Shown piece by piece: positions 9,735 through 18,454 of a DNA stretch of 64,000 nt. The first letter of the stretch is position 1; the number at the start of each line of letters is the position of its first letter. The stretch covers positions 4,042,968 through 4,106,967 of the forward strand of contig NZ_BDFO01000001.1 in NCBI RefSeq assembly GCF_001748245.1, read 5' to 3'. Position numbers and translations under genes: made by a program. The notes under the pieces are model-generated. The model did not search any database and was not told the origin of the DNA. It saw only the letters and a list, made by a program, of their open reading frames with translations. The stretch is from Oligoflexus tunisiensis (GTDB lineage: Bacteria; Bdellovibrionota_B; Oligoflexia; Oligoflexales; Oligoflexaceae).

Positions 9735-10103
9735 TCAGGGATTCAAATTAATCACTTCAAATGCATTCAGGTTGCAGTAAATACCTGTCCAAGAGGGACG
9801 AAGCTGAGGGTCATAGTTAAACGTAACTGACTTGCCAGCGGCGGCTGCCATGAGAGCCGCAGACAATGTTTCTTTGTCGAGCGGACTAATTGCCACCGCA
9901 TCACAATCGTTTCCGAAGCCGGCGCTGGAATATATCAGAGTTGTTCCTCTCGCAGCTGTTATGGGGTATGTCTGGGTCAGTGTGATGATGCGCGTTATTT
10001 TCGAACCTGTCTGGGTGAGCTGAGCACCGTATATAGATAAGGGTGTTGTCAAAAGACTTCCTAGAATCAATGCTTCAAAAACAGTACGGGACAGCTTAAT
10101 CAT
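9735..10103 (-). CDS. Small secreted protein of unknown function
   Basis: The 122-residue product has a signal peptide (about residues 1-26, ending near SIYGAQ) and a mature part of about 96 residues with two cysteines (GNDCDAVAI and GIYCNLNAFEV) that could form a disulfide. An AAAAGKSVTFNYD block sits between them. GGAG lies 7-8 bases before the ATG. It is the first gene of an apparent operon with the truncated subtilase, so a role as substrate, inhibitor or partner of that protease is possible but unproven. A decayed relative lies just upstream at 10182-10355. I do not recognise the family. Confidence 0.6.
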   Translation of the reverse strand: MIKLSRTVFEALILGSLLTTPLSIYGAQLTQTGSKITRIITLTQTYPITAARGTTLIYSSAGFGNDCDAVAISPLDKETLSAALMAAAAGKSVTFNYDPQLRPSWTGIYCNLNAFEVINLNP

Positions 10104-10181
10104 TAAGATTCTCCACTGATTTTTCTTTCGGTGCGTTGCGCAAAATATAACGCTCCATAATTTACCAAAACCAAGCAGATC

Positions 10182-10355
10182 TCAGTTCAGAACCACAATC
10201 TGAGCAACGTTCGCACACTTGTCAGCGGGCCATATCTCGGAGACTTGAGTTGAGTAGATTGATAGATCTATAGCCGCATCATAGATAACTTTCACTTTTC
10301 TCCCAGAGGCCTTTGCCATGGCTATAGCGGCCATATGGTTTTTGAGTGCATTCGC
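10182..10355 (-). pseudogene. Decayed paralogue of the small secreted protein at 9735
   Basis: The minus strand encodes HMAAIAMAKASGRKVKVIYD followed by a segment with DKCANVAQIVVLN and a stop at 10182-10184. This follows the same pattern as the C-terminal half of its neighbour (AALMAAAAGKSVTFNYD, then a Cys and a short hydrophobic strand). The N-terminal half with the signal peptide is absent or out of frame, so this is a truncated gene copy. Confidence 0.4.
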
Positions 10356-10552
10356 ATGTCACGAGCGCACTAAAAAATGGGGCCTCAGAGTCACATCTTC
10401 AAATTAATGTGGCTTACTCTGACCAGTGCAATCTAAGTTTTACGTCTGAAGCTCTGAAGCAGCTTGCCAGCCTTGGAGTTGAAGTTGGCTTTACAGCTTA
10501 TCAGATAGACGACGACGGCAGCGATGATGATGGAAATATTTGGAAAATATGA
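10346..10552 (+). pseudogene. C-terminal fragment of a DUF4279-like protein
   Basis: The frame encodes HLQINVAYSDQCNLSFTSEA, then LKQLASLGVEVGFTAYQ and an Asp-rich tail. The region from about 10385 matches, in pattern, the last 45 residues of the next gene (ATLDLAVE...SIGFDSGVLEKVTTMGIGIEVTIY). No N-terminal half is present upstream, and only a GTG codon inside the opposite-strand remnant could serve as start. It is best read as a truncated duplicate. Confidence 0.4.
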
Positions 10553-10655
10553 TAATAGAAATGTTTTATGGTTTTCTTCAATTATTGCTTACCTTGGTTT
10601 GACCTATCAATGGAGTATTGAAAATCCGAGTGTCCTTGAAGTAGGGTTTGACTGA

Positions 10656-11030
10656 ATGTATACCGTACTACGCATGACTTGTGATTCAGATGAAAAACTG
10701 GGCGACCTAATCAATATTGGCGAAAGAATTGAGCGCCTCAGAAAAGGCGCTTTTACCGGACTAAGAAAGGACGCGAACTGGTTTGCCTGTACAATCGCAG
10801 GGGACTCTGACCCCGAAAATCACCGGGCAGAAATATTGAGTGGCGTCAGCCTGCTTGCCAATGAAATCAAGGACGCTATCGGCTTGGGCTTTCGGGCCAC
10901 TCTCGATCTAGCCGTGGAACCTGAGGATTTTGGGAACGCTCCCTACACCAGCATCGGATTTGATTCCGGAGTTCTTGAGAAGGTGACCACCATGGGTATA
11001 GGAATCGAAGTCACTATCTACAGACCTTAA
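10656..11030 (+). CDS. DUF4279-like protein, possible orphan immunity protein
   Basis: This 124-residue soluble protein has no signal peptide. Its order of elements (short N-terminal strand, RKG/AFTG turn, DANWFACTI strand, long helix, then IGFDSGVLEKVTTMGIGIEVTIY at the end) resembles DUF4279-type proteins, which often sit beside toxin genes and are thought to act as immunity proteins. AGGG lies about 10 bases before the ATG. No intact toxin gene adjoins it, so it may protect against toxins of neighbours or of a lost cassette. The family assignment is by pattern only. Confidence 0.5.
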   Translation: MYTVLRMTCDSDEKLGDLINIGERIERLRKGAFTGLRKDANWFACTIAGDSDPENHRAEILSGVSLLANEIKDAIGLGFRATLDLAVEPEDFGNAPYTSIGFDSGVLEKVTTMGIGIEVTIYRP

Positions 11031-11064
11031 GAGGATTTTTTACGCCTGACCGGCCTTTAATTTG

Positions 11065-11084
11065 CCGGGTGTATTCACACCCGG
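11065..11084. terminator. Hairpin, possible terminator
   Basis: CCGGGTGT, loop ATTC, ACACCCGG: a perfect 8-bp stem with a 4-base loop, 35 bases after the stop at 11030. There is no T-run next to it, so intrinsic termination is uncertain. Confidence 0.35.
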
Positions 11085-11202
11085 AGCCAGGGCGGGTATT
11101 GCAGCCCCTTTTCAAAAGAACCTGCTGAAATTCACCAATGCTATAGACGCAGCAGAATCCTCCCCGAACAGAGGAGTACGCTGGGGCGTGCCGCATGCGT
11201 AA

Positions 11203-11385
11203 TTGGAGACGTTCGTCCCCTCGGTTGTGTTCATGCTGGCCTGTTGCACATCCATTCCCCTCAAGAGTCCCAATTCCCAGGCTGATGCTTCTCCTGTCGA
11301 CAAGGCCCCTATGCTCACTCCAGAGGAATTGAAACGCGATGTTTCAAGGAGCGCGGCTCAACATTTTATGAAGCTCTTCAAGTGA
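11203..11385 (+). CDS. Doubtful small lipoprotein-like frame
   Basis: A frame beginning with TTG at 11203 encodes a short hydrophobic stretch ending in VFMLACC, which resembles a lipobox, then about 45 hydrophilic residues. It overlaps the 3' end of the WD40 gene by 42 bases on the opposite strand, and the start codon is weak with only GTACGCTGG upstream. On the minus strand a 68-codon frame begins with GTG at 11318. Neither is convincing; I list the plus-strand one because of the lipobox. Confidence 0.2.
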   Translation: METFVPSVVFMLACCTSIPLKSPNSQADASPVDKAPMLTPEELKRDVSRSAAQHFMKLFK

Positions 11386-14358
11386 AGAAGGGACGACCAT
11401 CGCCTGCCCATTTTCCAGAATGACAGCCATTCGGCCGTTGTCCCGTGCCAGCCTCAATAGCTGGGCAGCTGCCGGCAGCGAAATGGAGCTGAGTGCTTTC
11501 AGATCCTGCCCCCAGACTCTCAGGACCGTGTCATCACCGATCGTCAGAATTTCCCCATCGGTGGGATGAACTGCAAGCTGCCTCACTTCATTTGGATGGG
11601 CTGAGACCTTTCGTATGGAGGCGCCATCCGCCGCCCAAAGGCCAAGGGCTCCATCCTCAGAAGCACTGATAAAGCGGTTCTCCCTTCCAACAAAGGTCAG
11701 ACCTGTGACCTTGAGTTCATGGGCGTCGAACTCCTTTGGCGCGGTCATGGCATTCCGGTCTGCCCAAATTGAGATCACCCCACGCCGCTCGCCACCCGAT
11801 ATAATGGGACCGCCGTCTTCAGCTTCCGCTATCTTCAGGACCGGATAGGGAGGCTGAACCGTCTGAAGTGAAAGGTTCACCTCGCCCTTGGTGTTATAAA
11901 GCCTGAGGTACCCTTCCGAGCCGAGAAAAAAGCTATCATCCACCGTGTTCCATAGGAACGATTCCGGCCTCGTTGTCTCATCAACCTTGAAGATTTTCAC
12001 AGGTGTTCCGGGATTGCTCCGGTTAAAGATCATGGCCGTCTCAAATCCAAATCGGATCAAGGTGTTATGCCCAATAACGGTATAACCAAAGCCAATGCCA
12101 TCAGCCGTTTTTTCCGTTTTGGCTTTTCCGCCTGACACCGTTACAAGGGTTCCGTCGCGGAATGCCAGCTGGAGGACGCTCTCAGCTGAGAAGGAGGCGT
12201 CAGAAATTTCGTCCGTTTTGAGCCCTGCCGGAATTGGGAAAGGCTTCAGGAGAGGGTTTGAAAGATCCCACTTCGCAAGACTATTGGAAGTGTTTGAATA
12301 AAGGATATTGGCGTCACCAAACCAAATAGTATGAATAGCCTCGCCTTCAGCGAGACGGAAAGAGGCCGATGGCTCAAGACCGGGCAGATTGAAAGCACGT
12401 ATAAAGCCGCTCTCATCAACTACGGCAAGCCTGGAATCATTCAAAGCCATGACTGATGTCTTGAAGGAAGCAAGTTCGGGGGATTTGACCTCGGTGAACT
12501 TCTCCCTTGAGAAAACCCTGACGGTCCCGTTTTCAGTTCTGGCCGACAGGAATTTACCGTCCGGGCTCAACCGGACATCCTCGATAGCGAACTCTCTGCT
12601 TGAGAAAACGTCCATAGTGGCTCTGGAAATCAAATCGATCGTCGTAAGACGCTCAGCGGTATGGACGAGCAGGGTTTTGTCATCAAGGGGCAGGATTCCC
12701 TCTATGCCTTCATCAAACGTCGCCAGTTCCACTTCGGTATTCGCAGCGTCAAGGGTTATGGACTTGATGGCGACATCGGCCGCGACATGGATCTTTTCCG
12801 ACTTCGGATCAAAGGCAAGTCCATGAATGCGTCCTTCAAGAGCTTTTTCAAGGATGACCCTTTTTCCGCTCAGGTCCCAGACCATAAGCGATCCATAGAC
12901 GGATCCTGCTGCAAAAAGGCTCCCATTTTTCGAGAAGGCCATGTTCTGAAAGGTGCTGAAGTCGGGGTCTTCATAATCCAATACCGTTTTGAGCTTCTCG
13001 TCAATGACACGAACCCTGCCATCAGAGTCTCCGACGGCAAACCGTTTTTTCCCGGGGTCAACAGCAAAGCCTTCCACCATGCCCAGATCCGCCTGACCAC
13101 TCAGGACCGCATCCTTTCCCATGGAGATAAGAGCCATGTCCGTCTCACGGAATATGACCGCCCTGCCCTTACCAAGGGGGAGCGCGGCTGCATAGGTCTC
13201 AATGGCCTTTTTTCCTTTCAGATGAGATCTTTGAATAACCTCATAGAAGCCTGACTTGAGTTCCGCGATCAGGGCCTTCTGATCATCCATGAGAGCAAGC
13301 TTTTTCCATTCAGAGTAAGCCCGCTCGATGCTCTCCTGAGCGGCTTCATATCTGAACTTTTCGGCATTGAGCTTGGCGTTATCGATAAGCTTTTCAATGA
13401 GGACCCTCCGCGGCTCCTCATCAATTTCAAACTGGATGCTCTGAACCTTCGAGGTGTTGCCGGCAGGATCGCGAGAGTAATAGCAGAGAAGCCATCTGCC
13501 CTGCTTAGGGGTCTCAAAAAGCTGAGCAGGAATAAACGTGCCGCTGCACTCTCCCCCGGCCTTTTCCTGGGAAACTATGGAGACAAAAATCTCGGAACTG
13601 CTGTCGTCACTTGAAAGTCGGATCTTTTCATCAGTCTTGACCCGGGGAAGCTCCTGCCCCCCTCCAGCGACTCTTGGCAATTCGACACCTGCGGTCGGGA
13701 CCGTCCTGTCGATCCTGATACGGCATACCTTGACTACTGATTCCTCCCGGCGAAGCTCGTCCGCGCTGATGACTTCAATTTGATAATCGCCATCAACCAG
13801 AATCTCTCCAAGATCAACTCGAAGGGTCGTCTCGTCCAATGTGGAGTGAATTGGAGTGGAAGACTCACCCTTCTTTAAAGCAGCCTTGAATTTGAAGCGT
13901 TCGCGCTGGGACAGCGTTGGTCCAGCCACGGAAATGTCCAGTTTCGTGGAATTGGTCGCAAAGGCGTCACCTGCACAGTTGATCTGAGGCACGAGGGCGG
14001 AGAGAACTTCCATCCGGACCGAGGCAGGGTAAGTCAGTTCATCTATTGAGAAAATCTTCCCCTCCTGCTTGGATGGGCGATTATCGCGAATGGTCAGGAC
14101 CCCGGACTGCTTGTCCTCAGGAATCTGAACGCACCCTTTCTCACTTGTGACCAGCTCAAGGCCGCTTAGCTGAGCGGAAATATTCCGGCCGCTTGCGCCT
14201 TCGTCCTGCGAGTCATAGACCTTGACGAAGCGCTCTGACCAATTGCTGGCGTCCTCGCCGCAGGTATAAGACACAGGAAGAACCCGGTTTTTGAGCTTTG
14301 TACAATTATTGGACAGCAAACCAACAGCAGCAACAACCAAAATCCGCAGCAATCTCAT
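11344..14358 (-). CDS. WD40-repeat lipoprotein
   Basis: The likely start is the ATG at 14358 rather than a further upstream ATG at 14385, because GGAGG lies 6-7 bases before it and the signal then reads MRLLRILVVAAVGLLSNNC with a lipobox Cys at residue 19. The mature protein (about 985 residues) has an N-terminal beta-rich region that mentions bacterial-Ig-like turns, a helical segment around residues 340-420 (LIEKLIDNAKLNAEKFRYEA...), and then two WD40-type propellers with repeated VRVIDEK, LMVWDLSG, VISIWADRN, LGLWAADG and LRVWGQDL blade ends. Such proteins act as scaffolds; this one should be tethered to a membrane facing the periplasm or the surface. The partner is unknown. Confidence 0.8.
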   Translation of the reverse strand: MRLLRILVVAAVGLLSNNCTKLKNRVLPVSYTCGEDASNWSERFVKVYDSQDEGASGRNISAQLSGLELVTSEKGCVQIPEDKQSGVLTIRDNRPSKQEGKIFSIDELTYPASVRMEVLSALVPQINCAGDAFATNSTKLDISVAGPTLSQRERFKFKAALKKGESSTPIHSTLDETTLRVDLGEILVDGDYQIEVISADELRREESVVKVCRIRIDRTVPTAGVELPRVAGGGQELPRVKTDEKIRLSSDDSSSEIFVSIVSQEKAGGECSGTFIPAQLFETPKQGRWLLCYYSRDPAGNTSKVQSIQFEIDEEPRRVLIEKLIDNAKLNAEKFRYEAAQESIERAYSEWKKLALMDDQKALIAELKSGFYEVIQRSHLKGKKAIETYAAALPLGKGRAVIFRETDMALISMGKDAVLSGQADLGMVEGFAVDPGKKRFAVGDSDGRVRVIDEKLKTVLDYEDPDFSTFQNMAFSKNGSLFAAGSVYGSLMVWDLSGKRVILEKALEGRIHGLAFDPKSEKIHVAADVAIKSITLDAANTEVELATFDEGIEGILPLDDKTLLVHTAERLTTIDLISRATMDVFSSREFAIEDVRLSPDGKFLSARTENGTVRVFSREKFTEVKSPELASFKTSVMALNDSRLAVVDESGFIRAFNLPGLEPSASFRLAEGEAIHTIWFGDANILYSNTSNSLAKWDLSNPLLKPFPIPAGLKTDEISDASFSAESVLQLAFRDGTLVTVSGGKAKTEKTADGIGFGYTVIGHNTLIRFGFETAMIFNRSNPGTPVKIFKVDETTRPESFLWNTVDDSFFLGSEGYLRLYNTKGEVNLSLQTVQPPYPVLKIAEAEDGGPIISGGERRGVISIWADRNAMTAPKEFDAHELKVTGLTFVGRENRFISASEDGALGLWAADGASIRKVSAHPNEVRQLAVHPTDGEILTIGDDTVLRVWGQDLKALSSISLPAAAQLLRLARDNGRMAVILENGQAMVVPSSLEELHKMLSRAP

Positions 14359-14674
14359 CAGGAGCCTCCAGCCACTACAATCCACAGCAGGGGTTTTGCA
14401 AACCGCATGCCCTGCAACGCTTTTGCCTGCAAACCATGGAAATAACTTATGAAATTAGACCGAGGGCCAATAATTGGATCTGCCCGCCCACTAATTTATG
14501 TCGACTTGTTGCCGCTGGACGCTGAACTTTGGACTTTCAAAGCATTTCACAATCACCCAAACTACTGTTCTCCAAAGCTTTGAAGGAATTGACAGCCTAA
14601 ATACTCAGTGTTAATGAGAGGTTCGCCTCTGAAAGAAGCGCTTTTCGGAGACCCTGGTCAAGGAACAACCCAAG

Positions 14675-15721
14675 ATGCTGCCCTCGTGCTCTCAAGACAA
14701 AAGGTACCTGACGATCCATAAGGAGCTTTCTTATTGCGACGTCTGCCAAGGCCATCTTCATGAGAGAACGCAGATAGCCGAACACTATCGAGCCCAAATC
14801 CTGGAATTCTATAGAGATACTGGCTATGAATCTGTTAGATTCTGTCCGCACTGCAGTGGGCGAAGACTAAAAATACTCGAGCATAATCGTTATAGGAACT
14901 CAATCGAGCAGTGCTCCCAATGTCAAGGGGTGTGGTTCGCCCAGGATGAGTTCCACCAGTTCTTGAAGTATGCGCATCGGCGCCTTCAGAAAGGACCGGA
15001 AGATGTCGGCCACATGGCAGTCGACACTGAATTGCAAAGGCGCTACGAATACCAAAAATACGCCAGAATCGGCGCAGAACATGTGAAATTGTTTTCCTCT
15101 AACTTCAATCCATTCCCATCGACATTTTATGCATGGGATTTTTTGCACTTGCGTAGCAAGCCCATGACTTTGCTTTTTGCTGTACTCAACCTAACACTCA
15201 TTCTCCTGGTCAACTCAGGCTCATTCGAAAATGCTTGGAACTGGGACAAAGGCGTTTGGATCCCTGAGTTTTTTATTTCCATGTTTCTTAACGCCAACTA
15301 CTTTCAGTTCGGTTGCAGTCTTGTGCTGTTATGGATCGCGGGCATTAGGTTGGAAGAGTTCCTGGGATCAGGGCGCTACACCCTGCTCTATCTGGCAGGT
15401 TATTGCCTGAGCTTTATAGGCATCCTGCCATTTCTAGAGGGAAACACTCCTCTTATTGCTGCGGGTGGGCCAGTCGGAGTGTTGGCAGGTGCTTCCATTA
15501 TCCTTTTCGAAAAGCTTGGAATCGCCGACCTGTCCCTTGAATTAATTCTTTCAGCTAAAGTATGGATCAGCGTGCTTCTTTCGATCCAAACCGTCGTGCT
15601 TCTATTCAGCGACGTACCTTGGAATGCTTGGCTGGTAGCTGATTTAGGTTTTTTCATTGGCCTTGGGATGGGTCATTTATTTAAGCGGATCTTCAAACTA
15701 CACGACTGCAGCCTCATGTGA
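14675..15721 (+). CDS. Zinc-ribbon/rhomboid-like membrane protein lacking protease residues
   Basis: The 348-residue protein starts with cytoplasmic zinc-ribbon pairs (C21xxC24, C57xxC60, C80xxC83); the last two with RRLKILEH and GVWFAQDEF match the TFIIB-type zinc-finger (zf-TFIIB) family. A linker leads to about six membrane segments from residue 165 on. This part follows the rhomboid layout: FLNANYFQFGCSLVLL, then GIRLEEFLGSGRYTLLYLAGY, GGPVGVLAG and WLVADLGFFIGLGMGHLF. Rhomboid proteases would have HxxxxHxxxN, GxSG and a late His; here these positions are N/Q/S, GGPVG without Ser, and Asp. It is therefore probably an inactive rhomboid-like (pseudoprotease) protein. AAGGA precedes the start by about 10 bases. 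It stands alone; its role is unknown. Confidence 0.7.
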   Translation: MLPSCSQDKRYLTIHKELSYCDVCQGHLHERTQIAEHYRAQILEFYRDTGYESVRFCPHCSGRRLKILEHNRYRNSIEQCSQCQGVWFAQDEFHQFLKYAHRRLQKGPEDVGHMAVDTELQRRYEYQKYARIGAEHVKLFSSNFNPFPSTFYAWDFLHLRSKPMTLLFAVLNLTLILLVNSGSFENAWNWDKGVWIPEFFISMFLNANYFQFGCSLVLLWIAGIRLEEFLGSGRYTLLYLAGYCLSFIGILPFLEGNTPLIAAGGPVGVLAGASIILFEKLGIADLSLELILSAKVWISVLLSIQTVVLLFSDVPWNAWLVADLGFFIGLGMGHLFKRIFKLHDCSLM

Positions 15722-16051
15722 GTTCGGATTCTCTTCAGATCCAGGATAAACCCTTTAGTTCCTCAACCATAGCATTCCAAACGAACACCACATTCCAAGT
15801 ATCTGAGGGTATCTGTGCGCGAAGTCGAACGAGTGTTTGCGATCCGCTATGACTCGCCCCCACTCCTCACAGAGTTCGATGGGATTAAGGATTCGTTATG
15901 ATCTTCTGCAGGTGACTACAGAATTCCTCACGTCGCGTGCTGGCAGGCGACAGGGGGAAGGGCCTTGCTGAAAATTGTTCTATTCAAATAGCTAGAATTG
16001 CAATAACATATAAGAGAACATCCAAAAACTCTTTATTCAATCGGTATCAAC
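15722..16051. other. Intergenic stretch with a possible minus-strand remnant
   Basis: No intact gene. On the minus strand, about 15890-15760, a short frame encodes ELCEEWGRVIADRKHSFDFA followed by RYPQILGMW, which looks like real coding sequence that then breaks off. I do not recognise it. The last ~100 bases are AT-rich and probably contain the promoter for the lipoprotein at 16052. Confidence 0.25.
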
Positions 16052-16492
16052 ATGAGAAAATCTCCCTGTTTTCTTCTATTTTTTATTGCATTTCCAGCAT
16101 GCAAAACAAGTCACGAATTTACGTTAAGAAACACTTCTGAGGTAAGTAAAGAAGAAGCACCGTTCATAGACCTTCTGGTGAAGAACAAGATTGCTACGTT
16201 AAATGGAGAGGTTGAATCAACAGCCGGAACTACGATAAAGGTAAAAGAAATAGGACCATCTCGGTCCTTTCTAGTTGATTTTGACAAAGCTTCATTTGAG
16301 AAAATCATAAAATCTGCTTGTGATAAGAATGTTTCCGACCTGAAGGTTCAGTCAGTACAAGAAAAATCAGCTGAACTTGAGTGGGGTTTCAAGAGATCTT
16401 CAGATTCTGGAGAGACAGTGGCAAGCTACCATGCAAAAATGGAAATCAATGAAAAGCATGGTTATGAAATTTCATGTTCATTCAAGCAGTAA
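16052..16492 (+). CDS. Small lipoprotein of unknown function
   Basis: The 146-residue product starts MRKSPCFLLFFIAFPAC, a short signal with a lipobox cysteine at residue 17. The mature part is hydrophilic with alternating strands and one further cysteine pair (SACDKNV and EISCSFKQ) near the middle and end. It follows an AT-rich leader and is closed by a hairpin terminator at 16521-16540, so it is a single-gene transcript. No known domain was recognised. GC is low, like that of the first Rhs gene. Confidence 0.6.
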   Translation: MRKSPCFLLFFIAFPACKTSHEFTLRNTSEVSKEEAPFIDLLVKNKIATLNGEVESTAGTTIKVKEIGPSRSFLVDFDKASFEKIIKSACDKNVSDLKVQSVQEKSAELEWGFKRSSDSGETVASYHAKMEINEKHGYEISCSFKQ

Positions 16493-16520
16493 GCAAATAT
16501 TCGAAGGAATTAAATAAAAG

Positions 16521-16540
16521 AGGGACCGAAAAAGGTCCCT
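16521..16540. terminator. Bidirectional intrinsic terminator
   Basis: AGGGACC, loop GAAAAA, GGTCCCT between two convergent genes ending at 16492 and 16571. AAAATAA-like and TTGAAAAAT sequences flank it, giving A/T tracts on both sides. Confidence 0.6.
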
Positions 16541-16570
16541 GCTATTGAAAAATCTCAATTGAGGTTAGCC

Positions 16571-18103
16571 TTACTGATAAGGCATGAATTCAATATCAAT
16601 TCCGGCAACATTAACTACAGCGTTATTCGTCCAAACTCTTGTTTCCAAGCCTTTAATCTCATCCAATGATTCGAATTCAAGCACAATCTGAACCCATCTG
16701 CCAGCCTGCTTCCTTTCTTCGGGAGATGTCGGGTCTGGCTTAAGCGCATCTTTTGTTTCAATCAACGTATCAGGAAAACCAGCGTTGAAACCATACAGTT
16801 GGAGAACTGTGAAACTATCAACTCTCAGTGGATAATTTATCAAGTCAGACTGTTTAATAACTCGTTGGTCAAGAACTCGTTGGTTGCCATAAACGTCAAT
16901 GGTAAAAACTTCAGTGTTTGCAGCACCGGGGGCGAAATTGGAAATCTTTCCTACATGAAAAGTAACTCGATATCGGCCGCCAAATGGATAATCATTATAT
17001 GGGCCGTAGACAATTGCCTGAGATTTTCTGCATTCAACTGCAGTCCAATAAGGTCCTTCCCCTTGTTTCGCACACTGAGTCTGTATCATAGGATTCCCTG
17101 GTCTGTATCGATCGGATTTGCCCTTGCGATCGCAGGATGTGCCAGCAGGAGTATAGAATTCCTGGGGATAGTTGCAATTCAATGCACTAAATTTCGGCGC
17201 GCCAGAGTCACAAACATAAGTGATAGTCCCATTTCTCGTAGGCTCATCCCAAATCTCCCCACGTGCACAAGTCCTGGGTTCGCACGTATTCGTTTTTGGG
17301 TTCCTCTGATGTGTATCCTCACAAATGATCTCACATTCAAACGTTGATTTGTTCGGCAAATAACCCGAATCACACTTTAATGTATTAGGATCGGGAATTT
17401 CCTCGCCACGCTCGTTGCATAAAGATTGGATCTCTCCTCCACCATTTTTTACTCTAGAAGTTTCTTTGGAGCCATATTTTGCTCCATTAGAACAATTGAA
17501 ACCGCAATCCAGAAACAGCTGTTCTCTAGCGCAGAATTCAACATTGTCTGGTGATTCGCCCGTTGACCTTAGGAAATCTTCAAGATCTTTCTTGCCAAGA
17601 TTTGAAGTGGAATTATAAGGATAGGCCGACCGGTCAAATGTTCTGGGATCTCTCATAAAATTATTATGAAGGAAATATTTGAATTTAACGGATGGATTCA
17701 TGTAGTCGAGCACGACAGGATGAAGACTCTCGAGATATTTACGACCCCCGAGCAAATCTATATAACCAGTTCCACGTTCTGAAAGTTCCCTGGCAAGTAA
17801 AATCGGCTCATTGCTTGCCAACTCAAAGGGTAAGATATTCAAATTTGTTCTCTGAAAGTAATCTTCACGACACTCATTTGAATCACTGTCACGGCCAATG
17901 TAAGCAGTCAAGTATGCCCGCTTGCAGTAAACAGGGCGCGTGTTACTAGTGTTTTCAACGTAAATATCGAATGACTTCGTCAGGCCGTCGACCTCATTTG
18001 GCTTAATTCGCGTGTTAAGCGGCAGTGGTTCGGACTGTGCAAAAGCTTCCACAGACAAGGTTGCAAGGAAGAATGAAATTGCTGCTATGTTGATAATTTT
18101 CAT
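16571..18103 (-). CDS. Secreted Cys-rich protein with a C-terminal beta-sandwich-like domain
   Basis: The 510-residue protein has a clear signal peptide (MKIINIAAISFFLATLSVEAFAQ). The middle (about residues 195-350) is rich in cysteines in EGF-like spacing (CDSGYLPNKSTFEC, CEDTHQRNPKTNTCEPRTC). The last 150 residues (YRVTFHVGKISN..., GRWVQIVLEFESLDEIKGLE, NVAGIDIEFMPYQ) look like one all-beta domain such as a carbohydrate-binding module, although I cannot assign a family. AGGATAATG lies just before the ATG. It converges with the lipoprotein at 16052 and diverges from the large SpvB/Rhs gene. A role in surface binding is a guess. Confidence 0.6.
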   Translation of the reverse strand: MKIINIAAISFFLATLSVEAFAQSEPLPLNTRIKPNEVDGLTKSFDIYVENTSNTRPVYCKRAYLTAYIGRDSDSNECREDYFQRTNLNILPFELASNEPILLARELSERGTGYIDLLGGRKYLESLHPVVLDYMNPSVKFKYFLHNNFMRDPRTFDRSAYPYNSTSNLGKKDLEDFLRSTGESPDNVEFCAREQLFLDCGFNCSNGAKYGSKETSRVKNGGGEIQSLCNERGEEIPDPNTLKCDSGYLPNKSTFECEIICEDTHQRNPKTNTCEPRTCARGEIWDEPTRNGTITYVCDSGAPKFSALNCNYPQEFYTPAGTSCDRKGKSDRYRPGNPMIQTQCAKQGEGPYWTAVECRKSQAIVYGPYNDYPFGGRYRVTFHVGKISNFAPGAANTEVFTIDVYGNQRVLDQRVIKQSDLINYPLRVDSFTVLQLYGFNAGFPDTLIETKDALKPDPTSPEERKQAGRWVQIVLEFESLDEIKGLETRVWTNNAVVNVAGIDIEFMPYQ

Positions 18104-18454
18104 GTCATTATCCTATCCTTTGAAACAAACATATTTAGAGCACGCACCTCAACAATGAAGCGCAAGATATCCCAGCGAGCTCGCTCAGATGGCCACGAGA
18201 TTTAACGAAAGTGCAGCCTAAAATCTGCTTCCATTCCGACCCTAATCCATTATGGCCTCTAAAGCCGTAATAAAATCGAGCTAATTAAAGTAATCGTTCT
18301 CAGAGCTCGCTAATTGCCTGCTACCGTATTGAAACAACTGCAGATGCGGTATATACGCACCTCTAGCGCAGACCAATAGCGCTTTGCGAGTCAGCCCTAC
18401 TAACTTTCAAAGTTATTTGACCCAGGATCGAAAGATGAGTTCAGGAGTTATTGC
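18104..18454. other. Divergent intergenic region
   Basis: The 351 bases separate two divergent genes and must hold both promoters. I see no open frame with support and no certain promoter hexamers. TCAGGAGTT before 18455 supplies the ribosome-binding site of the SpvB/Rhs gene. Confidence 0.35.
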
